A program made the position numbers and the translations under genes. 64,000 bases of DNA from Cytobacillus kochii (lineage in GTDB: Bacteria > Bacillota > Bacilli > Bacillales > Cytobacillaceae): NCBI RefSeq assembly GCF_020171845.1, contig NZ_JAIVAM010000019.1:21584-85583 (forward strand). Direction: 5' to 3'. Positions 44,546 through 52,674 of this stretch are shown in pieces. Every line of letters begins with the position of its first letter. Position 1 is the stretch's first letter. Below the pieces are notes generated by a model that ran no database searches, was not told the DNA's origin, and saw nothing but the letters and a program-made list of their open reading frames with translations.

Positions 44546-45733
44546 TTAATAAGGAAAAGTGGGAAAACCGCTTAATTGCATACATAAGTGACAGATTGCT
44601 TTTATTCGTTTGTTTTCAATATGCTCTTCATCAAAACTCATAGGCTTGGAATTAACCTCATACAAGTAAAATTTACCGTTCGCACCCACACCTATATCTA
44701 ATGAGAATTCTCCGAATAAACCAAGATGTTCATTTAATAAATGCCCCACCTCCTGTATGATTGAATTGAAAAATTTATAGTCTTCTTCTTTAGCAAATAG
44801 TTCATAAGGTAATATCTTTCCACCATTAGGTACATGTGTTGTGACTTGTTGGTGACTGCTAGATTGCCTTATACCAATGCCAGAAATGACAAAATTGTTC
44901 TTCTCTTTATGTGATAATATTCTGAAATCGTATCTTGAACCATCATATAATGCTGGTTCTATTGCTTCTTGTATGATATATGGGTCCTTAGCTAAATGAA
45001 CTTTTAATTCATTCCATAATTCGTTTAAGGACGCGAACTCTTTTGTTAGATGAATTCCTTCCATTAAGTAGTGATTTTCCTGTGGGAAAATTCGAAAGAT
45101 TCCTTTTCCCTTTGCACTACTAACGGGTTTGATATATATTTTTTGCTTGTCTTTCATCCAATCATGTAGCATTTCTTCAGAAGTTAATAACGAAGTTTCT
45201 GGTAATAAAGGTTTTAATGAGGAAGATTCCTTTAATAAATGATGCATTTCCAATTTATTAATAAAACAGGGATTGAAAAATGGGATATTATGTTTTTGTA
45301 AGAACGATGTAAGTGCAGTAAAATCAGTTTCCTTTTCTAGGTTGCGAAAAGGAATACGGTTATAAATGACATCAGGTAGCGGGGATGAGACCTGTATCCA
45401 TTTTCCTAGAGATGGATGAAATGTATAACCAGTTACAAGTGATACGCCAAAATCATCTGGCGTAAAGACAATGGGTAATGCGCCTATTTTTGAAAATTGT
45501 TGTACAAGAGATAAAAATAGCGGACCATTGCCCGCTAATTTTTTGTTTTTTCCTTTGCTTGTTAAGATTCCTATAATTGGACCGATTCGGTGAGAATCTT
45601 CATTTAATGAGAATGGCAACCATTTTTTTGAATAATGAAAGAGTTTTTCCGTTTTTATTTTATTGTTTCCAAACATTTTTTCCTGCGCATGATACCACTT
45701 TTGAGATAAGGGGTCATAGTAGGTAGTAGTCAT
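44546..45733 (-). CDS. YheC/YheD-family ATP-grasp protein, fourth gene of the tandem array
   Basis: A 395-residue protein. It has an N-terminal preATP-grasp half (GPIIGILTSKG, PDVIYNRIPFRN, PFFNPCFINKLEMHHLL) and a C-terminal ATP-grasp domain with the nucleotide lysine segment IYIKPVSSAKGKGIF, YDFRILSHKEK and the metal-binding GEFSLDIGVGANGKFYLYEVNSKP. Family members are known as spore coat-associated proteins. ATP-grasp enzymes join a carboxylate to an amine or thiol, but no substrate is known. The ATG overlaps the stop of the preceding gene by four bases (ATGA). The KPVSSAKG loop differs from the KPVNGSQG of two of its three paralogues, which suggests divergence. Confidence 0.85.
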   Translation of the reverse strand: MTTTYYDPLSQKWYHAQEKMFGNNKIKTEKLFHYSKKWLPFSLNEDSHRIGPIIGILTSKGKNKKLAGNGPLFLSLVQQFSKIGALPIVFTPDDFGVSLVTGYTFHPSLGKWIQVSSPLPDVIYNRIPFRNLEKETDFTALTSFLQKHNIPFFNPCFINKLEMHHLLKESSSLKPLLPETSLLTSEEMLHDWMKDKQKIYIKPVSSAKGKGIFRIFPQENHYLMEGIHLTKEFASLNELWNELKVHLAKDPYIIQEAIEPALYDGSRYDFRILSHKEKNNFVISGIGIRQSSSHQQVTTHVPNGGKILPYELFAKEEDYKFFNSIIQEVGHLLNEHLGLFGEFSLDIGVGANGKFYLYEVNSKPMSFDEEHIENKRIKAICHLCMQLSGFPTFPY

Positions 45734-47103
45734 CTAAACAATGCCTCAGGGCTTCTCATTGCTTGTTCTGTTAGGTAGATACTATATGCTAAAGAAAGTT
45801 TCCGTGTTAAGAAATCAAATTTTTTCATACTTGGATGTGTAAAGATTGAACGTCCTGGTTTTGAATTCGCTTCAAAAAACCAAACTTTTCCCGAGTGGTC
45901 TATGCCTAAGTCAAAGCCTATTTCTGCGACAAGACCTTCCATATTGTTTTCTATTGCTTCGCTTAACTTTAAGGAAGCTGTTTGCAATTTATTTGCAATT
46001 TCTTCTCTTTCAATTGGATCTTCGAAAATTTCATCTAATGATTGAATCGTACCTCCACTTTTTACATGGGTTGTAACACTACCATTTCCAGCTACTTTTG
46101 CTGCACAAGCAGTAACATTCCACTGTCCTGTTGAATCTTTATTCGTGTGTAACCGAAAATCAATGGCGCATTTCTCTTTCTTCAACAGATATATACCCTG
46201 TTGGATAATCATTCTTTCGAGGTTTTTACCTGCGAAAATATGTTTCATTAACCCTTCTAGACTAGAGAATTTCTTTAGTTTATTCATACCGGCTTTTAAA
46301 TCTCTGTACCGACAATAATAAGCACTGTCTTCTCTGTTATAAATAATCTGATGAATACCTAATCCCAAACTGCCATTCATTGGTTTAATGTATATATGGC
46401 CATACTTGGCGAGCATGTTTTCGATGGCTGAATAAGAACTAAACGGCTGTGTTTCAGGTAAATACTCCGAAATTTCCTCGACTTGAAACAAACGATCATA
46501 AATATCCATTTTATTAAAAAAACCTGGATTATACCAAGGAATTAAATATTCTTGTTCTAGTCGTGATTTTACTTCTTTTTGTTGTTTTTGCCGTTCACTT
46601 TTTCTATTTGGAAGACGATCATAGATGACGTTTGGAAAAGGCACTTCAATTGTCTTCCACCCATTTTGTAAATAGAATAAACCTTGTATAGTACCTGAAT
46701 CCCAATTGATATGCCTCTCTCCAAATACAAAAGGAAGTGCACCGACACTAGTACTTACAGATAAGAGTTTAGAAAAAATAATAGAGCGATCACCGATAGG
46801 CCGCATGGGAAATGATGTGAACCCTGACGTGAAAATGCCAACAAGGGGTCCAATTGTTAATGTTTCATCATGTATAAAAATATGAAGAGGATGCTTGACA
46901 TAAGGGAAGAAAATATCTTTAGCGAGATCCTCACTGATGGTGATTGCTTGTTTTGAGCTTGGTTGTTGCTTGAATTTAGCATTAATGGTAACTGTACCGA
47001 AATTTAATTTGTAAAGGGCAGTATTTAGATTTATATGGTTTGGCAAGAATACACAGCCTTTATTATCTGATGTGATCTCTATCATAAATGTTTGATTCAT
47101 CAT
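45730..47103 (-). CDS. yheD: YheD-like ATP-grasp protein, third gene of the tandem array
   Basis: A 457-residue protein close to B. subtilis YheD in length (453 aa). After a beta-rich N-terminal domain (residues 1-80) comes IGPLVGIFTSGF, PNVIYDRLPNRKSE, then the ATP-grasp core with IYIKPMNGSLGLGIHQI, CAIDFRLHTNK and the acidic metal site GFDLGIDHSGKVWFFEANSKPGRSIF. In B. subtilis YheD localises around the forespore. It starts four bases after the upstream gene, with GGAAGTGA as ribosome site, and overlaps the next gene by four bases, so all are tightly coupled. Confidence 0.88.
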   Translation of the reverse strand: MMNQTFMIEITSDNKGCVFLPNHINLNTALYKLNFGTVTINAKFKQQPSSKQAITISEDLAKDIFFPYVKHPLHIFIHDETLTIGPLVGIFTSGFTSFPMRPIGDRSIIFSKLLSVSTSVGALPFVFGERHINWDSGTIQGLFYLQNGWKTIEVPFPNVIYDRLPNRKSERQKQQKEVKSRLEQEYLIPWYNPGFFNKMDIYDRLFQVEEISEYLPETQPFSSYSAIENMLAKYGHIYIKPMNGSLGLGIHQIIYNREDSAYYCRYRDLKAGMNKLKKFSSLEGLMKHIFAGKNLERMIIQQGIYLLKKEKCAIDFRLHTNKDSTGQWNVTACAAKVAGNGSVTTHVKSGGTIQSLDEIFEDPIEREEIANKLQTASLKLSEAIENNMEGLVAEIGFDLGIDHSGKVWFFEANSKPGRSIFTHPSMKKFDFLTRKLSLAYSIYLTEQAMRSPEALFR

Positions 47104-47107
47104 TTTT

Positions 47108-48184
47108 TCACTTCCTTTCAGCTATTGCCCGTTGTGATAATAGATAATCTCCATACTTAAATGGAGAAGTGTAAAGGACATTTGCTAATTGTGGATTTGT
47201 TTGTAAGACCAATTTCCTGCCAGGTTTAGAGTTAATATCAAGAATCCAGATGCCACCTTCTTGATCAATTCCGATGTCAATACCTAATTCAAATAGTGTT
47301 GAAAAGCATGATTCCATAATTGAGGGAAGAATAATTAATATTTCCTTTAATTCTTCCTGTAAAAACGACTTTTGGTTTTTTGGAATACTATCTAACCAAT
47401 GCTCATAGGAAGAAGTTGTTCCACCGGCACTTAAATTAGAAATAATGCCATTTTCATGGCCAGTTCGCATGGCTCTTGCTTGTTCTTGCCATTCACCGTT
47501 AGCATCCTTTTGCAGAAAAACGCGTAAATCAAAGGGGCGATTCTGTTCATCAACGAGTAATAAGAAAGGTTGGATTAGATATTGATATCTCTTTGTCAGC
47601 CTCTCTAACCAGACCGTTGCTTTATGAATGGGAAGCGTTTGTTGAATTTGCTTTGAGCCTTTGTCAGTTTTGATAATCATTGAGTCACCTTCGATTGAGA
47701 TAACATAAATCCCGACACCTTGTGACCCATTTACTGGTTTTAATACGAGTGGTGACTGTTTTTTTAACTGTTTTATGAAAGATTTCGCTGAAGTGAAAGG
47801 ATCTGATTGCAGTAAATATGGAGCGAGTCTAGAATGTTTTAGGGCATCATATATTTCAAGCTTATTTGGAAGTCCTTGACCTAAGAATTGGGTCTTACCA
47901 CTTTTTTTTAACCAATTTGTTATGACTTTGCATTTTTTCGAATGATCATCTTCTTGATAAAAACAACGGTCATATAACAGTTCAGGTAATGGAAAAACAG
48001 TAGACTCCCATTGTTCGGTTTCTTCATTAAATAGCTCTCCATTTACTTCATTATTGTGTGGTAGGATGTTTTTCGGAATAAAACGAAAGCACTGATAGCC
48101 GTGATGTTTAGCTTGTGAAGCAATAGCTGTTATATAGGTCCTTTCACTCGTTTCGTAAAGTGTCATAATACCAAGTGTTTTCAT
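47108..48184 (-). CDS. yheC: YheC-like ATP-grasp protein, second gene of the tandem array
   Basis: A 358-residue protein close to B. subtilis YheC (363 aa), lacking the beta-rich N-terminal domain of the YheD type. It starts directly with LGIMTLYETSERTYITAIA, then FPLPELLYDRCFYQ, LPNKLEIYDALK, the ATP-binding LVLKPVNGSQGVGIYVI (K149), RPFDLRVFLQK and the metal site ELGIDIGIDQEGGIWILDINSKPGRK. Spore coat association is known for the family, and the substrate is unknown. AAGGAGGAAAA precedes the ATG, 21 bases after the first ATP-grasp gene. Confidence 0.88.
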   Translation of the reverse strand: MKTLGIMTLYETSERTYITAIASQAKHHGYQCFRFIPKNILPHNNEVNGELFNEETEQWESTVFPLPELLYDRCFYQEDDHSKKCKVITNWLKKSGKTQFLGQGLPNKLEIYDALKHSRLAPYLLQSDPFTSAKSFIKQLKKQSPLVLKPVNGSQGVGIYVISIEGDSMIIKTDKGSKQIQQTLPIHKATVWLERLTKRYQYLIQPFLLLVDEQNRPFDLRVFLQKDANGEWQEQARAMRTGHENGIISNLSAGGTTSSYEHWLDSIPKNQKSFLQEELKEILIILPSIMESCFSTLFELGIDIGIDQEGGIWILDINSKPGRKLVLQTNPQLANVLYTSPFKYGDYLLSQRAIAERK

Positions 48185-48205
48185 GCTGGTTTTTCCTCCT
48201 TATTG

Positions 48206-49567
48206 TCATGTTGAAAAAGCTAAAAAAGTACAGTACTCTACAAGTGCTCTTGCAGAAGGTCTAATCTGATTGAATTCACCATCAATTTGCTTAGATGGTT
48301 TAGAATTTGCTTCAATCATCCACAATTGCCCCTCATAATCAACGCCTATATCAATGCCAAGTTCACCGTATAGGCCAAATGTTTTTTGATCAATCATCGT
48401 GCATAGTTCTATAGAAATTTCTTTCATTAACGCCAATAGTTGTATTGCTGTGGTTTTATCAAATAGTGTAGTGAGGAGTGCTAGTGGTTTTCTCATTTCC
48501 CCGCCTTGGGCAAGGTTGGATACAAATTGTTCTGCATTAGAGATTCGGGCTACAGCAGAGGTAACTTTCCAAATGTTTTGCCTATTTTTATGACATAGAA
48601 TGCGAAAGTCAATCGGTCTTTTGTTGAGTTGAATGAGCGGTATGCCTTCTTGGATAATATAGTTACTTGTACTATGCTCTTTCTCGAATTGCGATATGAA
48701 GCTATCAATATCATGGAATGGGTGGATTTTTTTTGCCTTTTTCCCTGATGAGTAACCCACGGTGTACACATCTTTATTTTTACGTATGTGAATAATTTGT
48801 TTTCCTTGACTACCATTTACAGGCTTTATGAAGATAGATGGATACTTTTCTATAAAATAAAGTAACTGTTCTTTCGAATAAACATCTGTTTCTGGTAAAT
48901 AGGTACGTAAATGGGTTTCGTCGAATAAGAAATCATATACATCTTTCTTTGATAAAAATTGTTCATTAAAAAAAGGGATGGCATTTTTATATAGTAAATT
49001 TTTAAGGTTTGTAAAGCTAGGTGAGCTTTCAATCTTTCTAGAATGAATGCGGTTATAAATAACATCAGGAAGTGGCAGTAGTTGTTTCTTCCATTCACCC
49101 TCGATATTTAGATAACCATGGACTTCTGTTTCTTTAATATCTTTGGGATGACAAACATAAGCAATTCCTCCTAAAAGTTCGACAGTTTGATTGATTTCTT
49201 GGCAAAATTGATGGATGGTGCGAAAATGTGGAGGAGATTGATCTGCCATTTCAAAAAAGTCAGTCATGATAGCAATAATTGGCCCGAGTGACAATACCTT
49301 GCTTTGAACAATATAATTAACAAGCATAAGGTGCCCTTCAAGTGGTATATTGAAATAATCGAATACAGATTGACTAATGAACAGTTCCTTTTCATCTACT
49401 TGACGATAAATGAGGCGTATGGTTAATTGTTTTTGCCCTAATGATAAACGGATATGTTCCTCATTAGAAATTAGTAAATGTTTTGCTAATGCAGGGTTGA
49501 GCGCTAGAACCATCTTATTTTCATACGGAAGTACTCTCATTTTAATGTTAGTATATCGTGACATCAT
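48206..49567 (-). CDS. YheD-like ATP-grasp protein, first gene of the tandem array
   Basis: A 453-residue protein with the YheD architecture: a beta-rich N-terminal domain (1-95), LGPIIAIMTDFFE, PDVIYNRIHSRK, PFFNEQFLSKKDVYDFL, ATP-grasp loop IFIKPVNGSQGKQII (K248), RPIDFRILCHKNR and GELGIDIGVDYEGQLWMIEANSKPSK. It is the promoter-proximal gene of a four-gene array on this strand. The pairs first/second and third/fourth look like a duplicated D-C unit, with the fourth gene divergent. A sigma-K-like promoter lies 65 bases upstream. Start ATGATG follows GGGG with a short spacer. Confidence 0.86.
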   Translation of the reverse strand: MMSRYTNIKMRVLPYENKMVLALNPALAKHLLISNEEHIRLSLGQKQLTIRLIYRQVDEKELFISQSVFDYFNIPLEGHLMLVNYIVQSKVLSLGPIIAIMTDFFEMADQSPPHFRTIHQFCQEINQTVELLGGIAYVCHPKDIKETEVHGYLNIEGEWKKQLLPLPDVIYNRIHSRKIESSPSFTNLKNLLYKNAIPFFNEQFLSKKDVYDFLFDETHLRTYLPETDVYSKEQLLYFIEKYPSIFIKPVNGSQGKQIIHIRKNKDVYTVGYSSGKKAKKIHPFHDIDSFISQFEKEHSTSNYIIQEGIPLIQLNKRPIDFRILCHKNRQNIWKVTSAVARISNAEQFVSNLAQGGEMRKPLALLTTLFDKTTAIQLLALMKEISIELCTMIDQKTFGLYGELGIDIGVDYEGQLWMIEANSKPSKQIDGEFNQIRPSARALVEYCTFLAFST

Positions 49568-49631
49568 TAATCCCCATTTGCTCGCACGAAGCGAGTAATT
49601 ATATAATAAATCTAGGCGAATGCTGATACGC

Positions 49632-49659
49632 TATCTTATGAATGGCAAGATAAATTGGT
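49632..49659 (-). promoter_or_regulatory. Sigma-K-like promoter of the ATP-grasp operon
   Basis: On the minus strand AC (49659-49658), 17 bases, CATAAGATA (49640-49632), matching the mother-cell consensus AC ... CATANNNTA. It fits late sporulation expression of a coat-associated operon. The sites are short and AT-rich, so chance occurrence is possible. Confidence 0.5.
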
Positions 49660-49705
49660 GCGATTGCACAAAGAATTTGGTGAAAGAAGAAAGGTAGAGA
49701 GCGGA

Positions 49706-50848
49706 ATGACAGAAATTTTTACGACCCTACTTATCATGGTTGCTACTGGTGCCATCATTGGAGGAGTTACAAATTATTTAGCTATTAAAATGATATTTAA
49801 GCCTTATAGGGCGATTTATATTGGGAAATGGCGTCTTCCTTTTACTCCAGGTTTGATTCCTAAACGTAGAGGTGAGATGGCCGAACAAATGGGTAAGCTT
49901 GTCATTAATCATTTGTTAACACCAGAAGGGATACAAAAGAAACTACAAAATGAACGTTTTCAATCAATGCTGACACAATTTGTTGTTGTAGAAGTAGAAA
50001 AGAAATTGAAAACAGAAGAAACGTTAGAGCAACTGTTGGCACAAATAGATATAAACGAACCTGCAAAAATGGCTGAGGATAAGATTGGTGCGTTCTTAGA
50101 GGTGAAATATGAGAATTGGATGCGTACAAATCAAGATGTAGCAATGAAAGAAATCTTGCCACAAAAACTGGTAGGTAAAGTGGAGGAACAGTTGCCCCAA
50201 CTAAGCAACTGGATTGTACAGTCAGCAAAGAATTATTTCGCAAGTGAAGAAGGAAAAGAAAGTATTCAAAGGATGGCCGATGATTTTGTCCAAAAACGAA
50301 GTGGTATGATTAAAAGTATGCTACAAATGTTTTTAGGCAATGTGAAATTAGGGGAAAAACTACAACCTGAAATCATAAAATTCTTAAATCATCCTGGAAC
50401 AGAGGAGCTTTTAACATCACTCCTTAGAAAAGAATGGCGAAAATTATTAGATAAAAATATTGCTGAGTTTGAAAGTAAAATAGGAAGAGATAGCCTCCTC
50501 TCAATCATAAAGCAAACGGTGTTTCGATTTGTTCAAGTTCATGAAATATTTCAAATGCCAATTAGTCAATTAACAGCAACAATAAGACCTTATATTATTA
50601 CTGAACTTATCCCGAAAGCAACAGTAGGAATAAGTAAAATATTGGCTGATAGAATATCTGTTTTAATGGAAAAAATGAAGCTCAATGAAATTGTAAAGGA
50701 ACAGGTAGACTCATTTTCTGTTGAAAGGTTAGAGCAAATGGTGTTCTCGATTATTAATAAGGAATTAAGAATGATTACATTTCTTGGAGCCTTACTCGGC
50801 GGTCTAGTAGGTGTGTTTCAAGGTATTACTGCCATATGGATATTATAA
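49706..50848 (+). CDS. yheB: DUF445-family membrane protein YheB
   Basis: A 380-residue protein with membrane helices at both ends (residues 5-25 and about 357-380) and a long helical middle. N-terminal family blocks are GGVTNYLAIKMIFKPYRAIYIG and LPFTPGLIPKRRGEMAEQMG; the C-terminus is FLGALLGGLVGVFQGITAIW. B. subtilis YheB is 377 aa. The function is unknown. I start at the ATG at 49706 (MTEIFTT) after AAAGGTAGAGAG; an upstream extension of 17 codons would overlap the divergent operon promoter. It is followed by yheA. Confidence 0.88.
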   Translation: MTEIFTTLLIMVATGAIIGGVTNYLAIKMIFKPYRAIYIGKWRLPFTPGLIPKRRGEMAEQMGKLVINHLLTPEGIQKKLQNERFQSMLTQFVVVEVEKKLKTEETLEQLLAQIDINEPAKMAEDKIGAFLEVKYENWMRTNQDVAMKEILPQKLVGKVEEQLPQLSNWIVQSAKNYFASEEGKESIQRMADDFVQKRSGMIKSMLQMFLGNVKLGEKLQPEIIKFLNHPGTEELLTSLLRKEWRKLLDKNIAEFESKIGRDSLLSIIKQTVFRFVQVHEIFQMPISQLTATIRPYIITELIPKATVGISKILADRISVLMEKMKLNEIVKEQVDSFSVERLEQMVFSIINKELRMITFLGALLGGLVGVFQGITAIWIL

Positions 50849-50933
50849 ATGCTTATATTTTATAGGTTTTTCCTCGATTTTACTTCCATTGTCTGTTATA
50901 GTGGGGGAAGTCTATGAAAAGGAAGTGTTCAAT

Positions 50934-51284
50934 TTGGCAAATAATTTACAAGACGCAGCAATCGAATTAGAAAAAGCAATCCGTGAAAGCAATGAATATC
51001 AAAGCTTAAAGGATTCTTATGATAAGGTGAATGCAGATCCATCAGCTAAATCAATGTTTGATAACTTTAGAAATATTCAAATTCAGTTACAACAGAAGCA
51101 AATGTCTGGTCAAGAAATCACACAAGAAGAAGTAGATCAAGCGCAAAAAACAGTTGCCCTTGTACAACAACACGAACTGATTTCTAAACTTATGGCAGAT
51201 GAACAAAAAATGAGCGAAGTTATCACAGACTTAAATAAAACAATCATGAAACCTCTCGAAGATTTATACGGCGCTGCCGAGTAA
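50934..51284 (+). CDS. yheA: YlbF/YmcA-family protein YheA
   Basis: A 116-residue helical protein of the YlbF family (B. subtilis YheA 117 aa), with NLQDAAIELEKAIRESNEY and FRNIQIQLQQKQMSGQEI. Relatives YlbF and YmcA work in a complex with YaaT affecting RNase Y and development; YheA itself is uncharacterised. The start is TTG at 50934, six bases after AAAAGGAAGTG, giving MANNLQDAA. It is 85 bases downstream of yheB and ends at a strong terminator. Confidence 0.88.
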   Translation: MANNLQDAAIELEKAIRESNEYQSLKDSYDKVNADPSAKSMFDNFRNIQIQLQQKQMSGQEITQEEVDQAQKTVALVQQHELISKLMADEQKMSEVITDLNKTIMKPLEDLYGAAE

Positions 51285-51315
51285 TTCATGAGTAATAGAC
51301 TTAGTTCTATTTCAT

Positions 51316-51358
51316 AAAAGCACAACCTTGCTTTCAATAGCAAAGTTGTGCTTTTTTT
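51316..51358 (+). terminator. Intrinsic terminator after yheA
   Basis: AAAAGCACAACCTTGCT pairs with AGCAAAGTTGTGCTTTT, followed by T7. Confidence 0.9.
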
Positions 51359-51581
51359 CGTGCGCAAATGTAAAAACCTCTAGGTTGTTACGGCTAATAT
51401 ACAAATACGAATGTCGCGGATTTTTGATGAAAAAAAGAATAAGGAACAGCAGGAAACGTAAATAATTTTAAAACGCAAAGAGAACAGACTTCTTTATCTC
51501 TATTCTTCCTGTTCTATTTTCTGTTGCGGATACATAAAAGTGTCATAAGGACAATTTTCATCCAGAATAGGGGGCAAAAAG

Positions 51582-52451
51582 ATGATTTATCGTCTCTTAG
51601 CTATAAATATTGATGGTACCCTTCTTCAAAGTAATGGAAGGCTGCATAAATCAACAAAGGAAGCAATCGAATACGTCCAGCAAAAAGGAATTTATGTGAC
51701 GTTAGTAACAGCAAGAAGTTTTCCATCGGCTAAGAAAGTGGCTAAAGCATTAAAATTAAATTCCATCCTTGTGACATCAGCTGGAGCTTATACAGCGGAT
51801 AAATTGGAACAACCAATTGAAGTGAAACGCATCAAAAAAGAAGTAACCTTTGATATTGTACGCTTATTAGAAGGATTCCCTTGTCAAATAAGACTTGTGC
51901 ATGAAAAGTTTTCACTAGCAAATAAGACAAAAACAAATAATAATATCCTCGCTAAAACGGTGTTCTCAACAGGTGATCCTGTTTTTTATTCCCATCAGTT
52001 TGTTGAGTCCCTGAGTGAAAATTTGCTAGAAGATCCAGTTAAGCCACCAAAAATTGAAATTTACTTTGAAAATAACGATGATCTTATACATGCCAAAAAA
52101 GCATTAGATGTCATGTATGATGAGGAAATTGCTATTACCCAACTAAATGATTCTCGTTTAGATATTGTCCCTTATGGTGTATCCAAATGGAATGGTTTAC
52201 TCAGATTAAGTAAGGAACTTGGTATTGCACCGCAAGAAATTGTAGCCATTGGAGATGGCTATGATGATTTGCAGATGATTGAAGGGGCGGGGTTAGGTGT
52301 AGCGATGGGGAATGCCCCTCATGTCTTAAAAAAGCAAGCTGATTGGGTAACAAGAACAAATGATGAACAAGGTGTAACATATATGGTAAAAGAGCATTTT
52401 CGCAAACAACATCCCATCCAATTTTTAAGGAAAATGAATCTCTTGAAGTAA
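51582..52451 (+). CDS. yhaX: HAD-superfamily (Cof-type) hydrolase YhaX, nucleophile Asp replaced by Asn
   Basis: A 289-residue protein of the Cof subfamily. Its layout is a core Rossmann fold with a C2 cap (about 85-200) and GDGYDDLQMIEGAGLGVAMGNA for motif IV. Motif I reads INIDGTLL, so the catalytic nucleophile position (first D of DxDGT) is asparagine (N9) while the general acid D11 is kept. Phosphatase activity is therefore doubtful. The position between yheA and hemZ matches B. subtilis yhaX, which is sporulation-expressed there. The start ATG follows AGGGGG with normal spacing. Confidence 0.87.
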   Translation: MIYRLLAINIDGTLLQSNGRLHKSTKEAIEYVQQKGIYVTLVTARSFPSAKKVAKALKLNSILVTSAGAYTADKLEQPIEVKRIKKEVTFDIVRLLEGFPCQIRLVHEKFSLANKTKTNNNILAKTVFSTGDPVFYSHQFVESLSENLLEDPVKPPKIEIYFENNDDLIHAKKALDVMYDEEIAITQLNDSRLDIVPYGVSKWNGLLRLSKELGIAPQEIVAIGDGYDDLQMIEGAGLGVAMGNAPHVLKKQADWVTRTNDEQGVTYMVKEHFRKQHPIQFLRKMNLLK

Positions 52452-52455
52452 AGTA

Positions 52456-52501
52456 GAAGCTCTGAAGGTGGTAGAACGGTTGCTACCTTCAAAGCTTCTT
52501 A
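52456..52501 (+). terminator. Hairpin after yhaX
   Basis: AGAAGCTCTGAAGGTGGTAG pairs with CTACCTTCAAAGCTTCTT. The following T-tract is short. Confidence 0.7.
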
Positions 52502-52566
52502 TTCGTATTCAATAATTTAAGGGGGGGTGGTCTTTTAGTAGCATAGCCCAAATATAGCGAACAAAA

Positions 52567-52626
52567 TGATATACTAAAATACAAAACGACCTGTGAATGG
52601 AGATTGACCCGTAAGGTCTTTTTTTT
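52567..52626 (+). promoter_or_regulatory. Possible attenuator in the hemZ leader
   Basis: An extended -10 element TGATATACT (52567-52575) is followed by GACCT ... AGGTC (52588-52618) and T8 (52619-52626), i.e. a weak terminator hairpin inside what would be the hemZ leader, 49 bases before the start codon. Confidence 0.45.
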
Positions 52627-52674
52627 GTAAACTTAAAGAAGTTTGATGAAGAGAAAGTATAAAGGTGATTAACA

